This document shows positions 27,001 to 36,000 of a stretch of DNA of 64,000 nt, piece by piece (within the stretch, counting starts at the first letter, position 1; each line of letters starts with the position of its first letter). The stretch lies in assembly GCF_901709675.1 (NCBI RefSeq), contig NC_051089.1:16107976-16171975 (forward strand), given 5' to 3'. The notes under the pieces were generated by a model, which was given only the letters and a program-made list of their open reading frames with translations, had not been told where the DNA came from and searched no databases. A program made the position numbers and the translations under genes. This stretch comes from Syngnathus acus. Taxonomy: Eukaryota > Chordata > Actinopteri > Syngnathiformes > Syngnathidae.

Positions 27001-30000
27001 TGTAGAGATTCTGCGGATTACACATGTGACATAAAGGAGCGTGTTTCCGTTTCCAATAAAAATCAAAACCCCTATCGTTGGTAGACTTCCATGTTAGTGT
27101 GCCAAAACAGTTCATTGATTGAATGAGAAGTTAGTCGGCCCTTGACCCGGATAGGGACGATTACACGGATGGACGAATAAACACTTCACTGTCCTTAGTT
27201 GCCCTCCCCCCCTTTTGTTTTTTCGTCCCTTGTCCACATAATGAGCGTTCGTCAGGGATGGACAGACGGATAGTTTCCCTGGGATGGAATGCTCACCTTT
27301 GGTAAGTCTTATTTAAATTTCTTGTTGTAATATTTGACAATCATAGTGTCTTTTATAGCAGTAAAATCAAAAACAATACAAGATAAAGCACGAGAACCAT
27401 TTTATGTTCATCCTTTAGGTCTTGTGAAGCCTACATTTTGTCATGTCTTAGGCTGCAGAGTGTAAATACATGTAAGAAAAACAAACCTGTTTATGTTATG
27501 ATGTATTTTTAGTCACATGGTACACAGAAACACGCCCAATAATAAAACAAGACTGTTGTTTGGTTGCTCTGAATGTTTAGGAGCCAACCTGTTTTGTGTC
27601 TTCATGAAAGACAAGTGGGTGTGGCTCTTACTCATTCTTCAGCACAAGCTAGTCTGTTGTTCTCAACACTGAGCCTGGTAAATGTCTGTTTAGGCACTAT
27701 GAAGAAAACCAAAAGCGACTAGCGTTCAGCCAAGCAAGCATTGAAAACTCAAGAGTGACGCAAAGTCAGGAGGGAGGAGCCAAGTTCAGCTTTTGCAACA
27801 GCTGTTCTTCCTTGTTAAATGTCAACACCAAGACAAGGTTGCCTATACTGACTTCTAAATATGGGCAAAACCAGGTATAGTAAAAAAAGGCTCTGCCAAC
27901 TCATATGTACTAATACAATATCATCGGTGTTGGGTGTCATCAAAAATCGTCTAAAGAGGGCATGTTCATCCAATAAAATTCCATGATCAATGCGAGCAAG
28001 ACCTTTTTAGAACTTTATATTGGTCAGTACTTTGTTAAAACATAAAATAGGATTTGTGGACAAACATTAAACTTACCAAATTGTGACAAAGGAGGTTCCA
28101 GCCTGACACCCACAATTTATGACTAAGTATTACTTCTAGCCTTGCACTGTTTTGTCTGGATTTTTTTTTTTTTTTAACCAATTTCTGCTAAGCTGGAGAG
28201 TCCACTAAGTATTTGTTGTAGGACAAATTAACATCCAACAAAAGCAAGACGAGTGCTGTTGGGCTATATCTTTCATGTTAAAGTCCATCCATCCATCCAT
28301 CCATCCATCCATCCATCCATCCATCCATCCATCCATCCATCCATCACAGACCTTTACAGTAGAAACACATCTTTAGGGTTATCGCAGCATCCTGACAGTG
28401 AATGTATTGCTGCAGAAACAATGAAGGGCACCAGCAAGAACTGATAACTAAATAACACTTCATCTTTACTTCATATTGGAGTACCGACCAGGGCGAGAGT
28501 GTGTGGATTAAAACAACAACAACAAAATAACAAATACTGGTTTGTACTGAGAAGGACGTAAGGCAGAGACAGCAAACAGAAAAAAAAACAAGACAGTAAA
28601 AAGAAGAAAAAGCATTTTTGTCAAATGAGACACTCACCTTCTCCAGTTGTTGTCTGGAGGTGGGGACAGGTACATGTTTCCATATGGAGAACTCTCTATG
28701 TGGGTTTTGGTCAAGGGAAATTGTTGCTGCTGGAAAATGAATGGTGTTGATGGTTAAATACATCACTTTGCTATAACAGTAAGAAGCAAAGGGGTGCAAG
28801 CAAACAATGTACCGTATTTTCCGCACCATAAGGCGCTTCAGGTTAAAAGGCGCAAACTCAACTACGGGGACTTTTCTGCACTTAATCCACACATAGGACG
28901 CACCGCATGCATGCCATGACTTACGGTAAAAAAAAAATTAAAAAAAAGTCACAGGAGCAAGGCTGTCAGTTCCGTTGTACTTTGATTTAATCATGTATTG
29001 GTGTTGTATTCACATTGTTAATCGATATTAATATGCAGATCCATCAAATTTAGATATCTTCTGTTTCCAAATTAAACAGTTGGGGAAGTTCGCCATTAGA
29101 CATGCCAAGTTCCCTCTTGTCATCGTCTCGTCGTTGTCACATTGCTCCTCTGCAATGATCCTGGCTTTCCAGAAAGCTCTAATTGTGCCTCGTAAGCATG
29201 TCTTTTTGTCAGTGCCATTTTAGAGGGTCCTAATGCTGTTTGCTTTGCACAAACAATAGTATTTATTTATCAATAGTGGTGGAGGTATGTACAGTCCTCT
29301 GGTTGGTTTACCGCCCCAAGCTACGTAAAACGTAATATCCTCTGATTGATTCATCACATTACGCTTGTATATATATTATGTCTCTGTGTCGGAAGTCACA
29401 CAAATCAACTTTACAGATTTTGGAATTTGGTCCACACAAAAGGCGCACCTTATTAAAAGGCACACCTTCTTTCCTTTGAGAAAATTAAAGGCTAATAAAA
29501 ATAATTATCATTCTGTTGCTTTTAGTATTATATTTCAGTCATAGTCTGGCTCCACATAAAGGCTGAGGGGTTCATTCCTTCCCTATGCCGTGAGACTTTT
29601 GAACTTGTCGTGTGGGTTGGGTCGTGACACTGTTTATGGTTTATTCATTTGATCCATTAATTATTAATCTATTTATATGATCTATTTATTATTTATTAAT
29701 ATTAAGCTGTCTTCTGTTATCAATATTAGTATTGTCTAACTGCTGGCTCCCGAGTTCCCCCCCCCCCCTGTGAGGCTGCTACTGTAAGTATGAAGTTCTG
29801 AAAAAGTTCTCCACTAAAAGGTTCATTAAGACTCAGTTTTTGCCATACGATCATCTTAATGTATTTGTGAATGCTAAATGTGGATTGAGAACTGATGAAT
29901 TTGCATGTATATAGTGTAAACGAAGACCTGATAGTGCTTATTATTTAAAACACTAGAACATAAACCAAATGAATGGAAAAAGATAGTTTTGCAGTTCCTC

Positions 30001-33000
30001 CACTTGAAAAGAACCAGAAGCGGAAACCAAGTCAAATGGGTTCACGTTCTTAAAAAGTCAATCGCCATTTTTGAGTGACATGCAGAAGTGAACGACGCAC
30101 TGTCAGGTCACTGAATTATTACTGTCCTATGGCAAGCCAAAACACTCATACTCATACAAATTAGATCAGTGGGCAAAATGTGTTACATGCAAAACTGACA
30201 TATTGGGTGTGAAGAAGAAAAAAAAAAACATCCACTGCATTCCTTCCACTTTGAGATCCTTTCTGTATCACTTGGCAACAAGTTAACCAATAGAAATGTG
30301 TTCCCATATTACATTGGAGGTCTAGAGAATATATTAAAGATGAACTGAATTGCCATGTGTTTTTCAGTCAGCTACTATTTTTGGGTTCTGTGAAGGCGTA
30401 TTCACATCAGGCCATTTGAACGCTACCAGACTTGGCCGAGATTCACCGTCCATATCCTGTCCCACATTGGCTTAAGGCTCACATTGCTCATTAGACTTGC
30501 AGGCTTTCAGCCCATTGAGGACCATTGTACATCTATACATTCCCTTCCTATACTGGTTCATCATCTCTGCATCACTTCAATCAACACGATAGCTAATTCT
30601 GTTCAAGAGACGACGACTTCCTACAATTGTGTAGTCATCGCGTTAATCTTTTTACAAACATACAGCTACAAACCACACGTTCGAAACAAAAATGAACATG
30701 CAAAGACGACATTACTATCTGCAGTATGTCACATGAAAATATCATATTTTTAAAGACTCAGATTTGGTAGGATATCTGCCGTCCGTGTTTGTCAATGGGC
30801 CTGCGATGCGGAGAGTTGATGCGGTTACGTTCCCTGTGGACCCTCTCGACTAGTCCATGATGGCGAGTACCTCTTACAGAATCCAACCCCGATGGAAAAC
30901 CTCCCTGAGAAACAGACAAAAAGACAGCAGACACATTAGTTTTTAAAACACATTCAGATATAAAGCTACACACAAATGTGTATTATGCAGTTCTCTGTAG
31001 AAATTTTGAATTCTATTCTGAATAGTACGCTTGTAACGATTAAGATATATGTTAACACAGAAAAGTTGAACTACTCTTAAAGAAATTAGTGCAGACATTA
31101 GCAAATGTAATTGAATTCCCGATCTAAGCATTAAGTCACAAATTTGCCCCATTAAAATGAAAGTCTTACGAAGACTTTTATACTTATTTTACTCAGTGAC
31201 ATGCTACTTTTCAGAGTGGGATAACACCCTTTCTAGATACATTTAAGACAGAAAGAGGCGGTGAGTAAGATACATACATAATATTGCAATTAGAAAAGGG
31301 GGATTGTCCCTTCCTTATCTGATTATTTTTGAGCTGCTAAATTGAGACCATAATATTGCAATTAGAAAAGGGGATTGGCCCTTCCTTATCTGATTATTTT
31401 TGAGCTGCTCAGTTGAGACCAAGTGACAGACTCCTATAACCCTTTTATAACAAATTCTTTACAGACACGGAAAGGCTTAATTGAACAACACAAATTAGAG
31501 TGTAAATTAAATGCATTCGTTAGCTTCTCGCTAGCATTACTTTGTAGCTTGACTGCAGTGCTTGTTTACAAGACATGTTCATAAATATTGTGAGGGAATT
31601 TATTATGTTACGTGTTATGTATGCATGGACAAGTCTTCTGCCATTGACATCTTTTAATCAATCAAATAGTTTGCAGTGCAAGTAAACGCTACCGCGGAGA
31701 AAAAACTACAAACATGTCGACCGGAAAGGGAGGCACACATCTTGCGGCCTGGAGGGAGTGGTGTGTGAAGTATCACATTTGTATTTAAAGAGACCGCACC
31801 AAAACGGCTTGCTCTGAGCCGTACCTCAGAACAAGTAGAAAAGAGGGACCTGTGATGCTATCAAAATGAAGAATTCAGACAAAAGCATCGCTGTTCCACT
31901 TTATAAAGACCACAACTGTATGAGTAAAATGTAAAACAATAGAATTTATTACCGTGATATCTAAGCTTTAATGTTTGCTACAATACAATACCTTTGGTGG
32001 ATTGGTCCTGAGTTGTTCCACACAAATAGATGTAAATACTATGAAATTAAAGCTGCATTTCTGAATTTACATTCATGTTTTGATCTGAGACCTAAATGCT
32101 CTCACTATAGACAAAAACAAAATGATTTAATATTCCGTTGTGAGACTTCTGGAACGTCATCGTTGATTGATTAATCATTGATTTTAGCAATTTGATAACC
32201 CCGAAATCATTGATAATCAATGTCATTGGTCAAACCGCTCAAACGCATATCGATTAAACGATTTTATGTATCAAAAGTACTAGCGGCACCAGTACTTTGT
32301 ATCAGTATCAATGACTACTGAGGATTTAAGTACTCATACTAAATAAAAAAAAAAAAGAGATATTGAACTTTTAGGACATTTGCTTGACATAATTTACAAC
32401 AGAATGGGCAGTAGAAGTACTTGCACACTCAGCTTGCTACAAGCATCGTGATACACTTTGACACAGTTGTGCACATTTCAACTAACCACTTCCTACCTGA
32501 AATTCAGTGCTTGTGTTGCCAATCTGATTGACATTGGGCAAAGAGCCGCCATAGTACTGTGGTCGTGACTGAGACAACCGGAGTTGCTGGATCTTCTGGA
32601 ACTGCACCTGTCATCCAAAAAAGAAAATATTATATTAAGGGTGGTGATAGCACACAAACTAATTTCAGATGAGAAGTTTGAAGTAGGAATGAACACAAGA
32701 TTAAAAAGGTGACAGGTGGCCACCATCTATTTTTTTTTAATGAAAGTAGTCAGCCAATCAGTAAAGGCAGTTTGTTACAGAGAAGGAAATGACAGATCGA
32801 TGAGCGCGTTGACAAAAAATAAGCCTAACAATTTTACTCTAATTTGAAGTTGTACTTTTCCACCAAATTTTCTAAAGGTGAAAAAAATTTTTGGAAAACA
32901 TTGTCACGTTACTATTAAGGTTGTTCAATCAAGTAGTTAAAATGTGGGGAAATGAAAACGTACATCTTGAAGCAAATGGGTCAAAATGGTACTGTACGGT

Positions 33001-36000
33001 TTAAGATAGCATAGAATGCCTTTATTGTCATTTTACAACGAAATTGGGAGGTCAAAAGAAATACAAAGGTCGAGAGGTTTATCATGGGGGTTACATTGCA
33101 AAATGTAGACAACAATTCCCAAATTAGTGACCATTTATCAATTTTATTATTTATATAAAGTTTAAAGTGTGACACATAATGCCAATACATTAAATGCGTG
33201 TAAGGTGCATGTGTCATTTTTGTCCATTTTGGGTTGCCATACTGACGTTCTATACCATGATGTCAAACTCAAGGCCCGGGGGCCAGATACGGCCCGCCAC
33301 ATCATTTTATGTGGCCCGCGAAGACAGATTGTGCATCAAATTCGTGTGTCATTATTAGAATTGCAAATTGTCTTCACTTTTAATATCTTTTTTTTTTTTT
33401 TTAATATTTGACCAGTTTTGACTCGTCTGATTTGAAAACGAGTCATTTGTCAGTTTGTTTTGTAGCTTTTACTGTATATAATATGAGGTGCTCATACATT
33501 TATTTGGGTTGACAGTCATAATGGCCCTCCCAAAGAAGCTATGGCTACAATGCGGCCCGCGAAAAAAACGAGTTTGACACCCCTGTTCTTTACTATAGTA
33601 TCTGTGATTTTGAATGTATTTGCCTTCATAAGCTGGGACCTGGCCTGTCTACTGAGTGACATAAGACTGGGCAAATACGAGGGTGAAGCTGTCTGTTGTT
33701 GGCATAGGATTGCTAAATGGCTAGCTGTTAAGTCAATTTGCATAACATGTACCTTTAGGTATCAATGCCATCACATGCAGCTAGTTTATAATGAGCTTGT
33801 TAAAAGGGCTGCGAAAACAAAGTCGACCAAATCTACCACAAAAAATGCAATGCACATTTGTTTGCTTCGTAGCATTGCCATTGTCCGCCATTCACACAGA
33901 CATTGTTCAGTTGCATCATTGCCAGAATGGATGTGTTCCCACCTCGAGCCACGGCAGCTTGAAGCTCTCTCCCTCTTGCACAGTGCACACATGCAGAAGA
34001 AGGCATGCCAGGCTCTGAAGGTGTTTAACACGTCGGTAGACAGGCGGCTTTGGGTGAATCTATACTTTAAGACAAGCCGTTTTTTTACCCCAAAATATCT
34101 AAGTATGGTCCTGGTACCGGTATCCCGTGCAACACTATGGTCGTTTTGTTAAAAGAGGGTGGACGCCATCTTATTTAGCTTCAAGCTGATGTATCTGTTT
34201 GGAGCAACTTCTCACTGCATGCTAATCAAATAACAGGGAGGCTTCATGTAAACAAGCTTGATGTCATAAAACTGCAATCATTTTTCATGTCAACATTTCT
34301 ATATCAACTTCAAACACTCGCAAATATTAGAATGATGGGGGTCAATATTTTGAATTTTATGAGAAAAACATCGTCCTCGTTCACTATAGCTTACCAACAA
34401 ACACACTAGTTACTGTCCAAAAAAATCCAAATTATTGCGACAATTCTGAGGTTGACAAACACTAAAGTCTCCCACACACATTTAAACAATACCTGATGTT
34501 ATTGTAGCATTCGCCTAACGGGTCTGCGCCACTGGTGTGCAAGCACATTGGCACAAAATTCAACGCAAGTGTTGCGACACGTTTATTAGTTCATGAAGTT
34601 AAAAGCAGCACATCAAGTTGGTCTTTTCAAACGCTCAGACTAATTTGCCTGTGTTCCTCATTCCGGGTAGTCTCTAATCTAGTTTTGAAGGGTCACACCG
34701 AGCACTCTTTTCTCATCCAGGAAAGCCAGTCAAAATCAATGCTCTTGTTGTCACATTAAAATTCTGCTTGTTAGTACAACCGCCAGCAGCACATGCAAGA
34801 CATAAGTCAGGTTTGTCCAAAGTCTGGCCTGCGGTCAGATTTCATACGGCCCGCAGCTTCGGTCTTATTATGTATTATTTATGGCCCGCCTGCACTGTCA
34901 AACTGAATAAAAAAAATCTTGAAACTGTAATTACTCCCATTACCGAAGGTGGAAGCACCACCCCTCTGCGCTCATTTCTGCCATGGCGACTGCAAAGAAA
35001 ATGAGGAAAGTTGACATTGAGGGCCGTCGCTTTCAAGAGAAATGGGAATTACAATACTTCTTCACTGAAAATCAAGGCAATTGTGTTTGTCTAATTTCTA
35101 AAAAGACGGTTGTCTTGTTTAAGGATTTCAACCTAAAGAGACGCTATCAGACTAAACATGCTAACAGATACGACAAGCTAACAGGGAGTGACCGCGCTGA
35201 TAAAGTGAAGCAGTTCCAAGCTGAACTGGCATCGCAACAGCGATTCTTCACACGGGGCTGTGAGTCAAAATTAAATAAAAAGTAAATATGACTTAATATT
35301 AAATATTACGAAGTGGCCATGTTAATACTGTTGATGTTATGAACCTGTAGAAGTGACACAAACTATTACTTTCTGAAAGGTATTGTAAATGACAAGAGCA
35401 AAATTCACTTGTTTTAAGTTTTAATAACAGACAACTTTGCATTACTTATAACTCCAGTTTAAAATGTTCATGAGGCAAAAATAATTTTAAACTTAAATTA
35501 TTACATTTAAAGTATTTCATACAGTTTTTTCAATGTTATCTGACTCTTCAGATATGAAATAAAGGCAGAATTTGTGTTGTTAGAGTTGTTCACATCTGCC
35601 TGAGTGGCTTATATTTGGTTATTTTGTCATTTGAAAAATAAAGACAATTGTGACAATGAAAATTGTTTTATAACAGTGTGTATTTTCAGGAAATTTTTGT
35701 AGTTAAAAAATGTCAGAAAAAACTATTGGCCCCCGGGCCCCTTCACTTTAGCAAATCTGGCCCTCCTTGCAAAAGGTTTGGACACCCCTGATATAAGTAG
35801 AACCCCGTATCTCGACGCTAATTCGTTCCAGGAGCGTCGAGAAGCGGAGCCGTCGCGTTGCTAAACAATTTGTCTAATTTTGTCTAAGACAGCACATAAA
35901 ACCACAAAAAAAAAAACAGTACAACAAAAGCTTTAAATAGCAATACAATTTTTATATAGTGGGGAAAGGCAGCTCACTATATAAAATTTTTATATCTTTA

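Noticed and set aside
28344-28892. 182-codon minus-strand open frame
   Set aside because: It overlaps crtc3 exon 4 in another frame and runs into a repeat. The spliced frame explains the conserved part.
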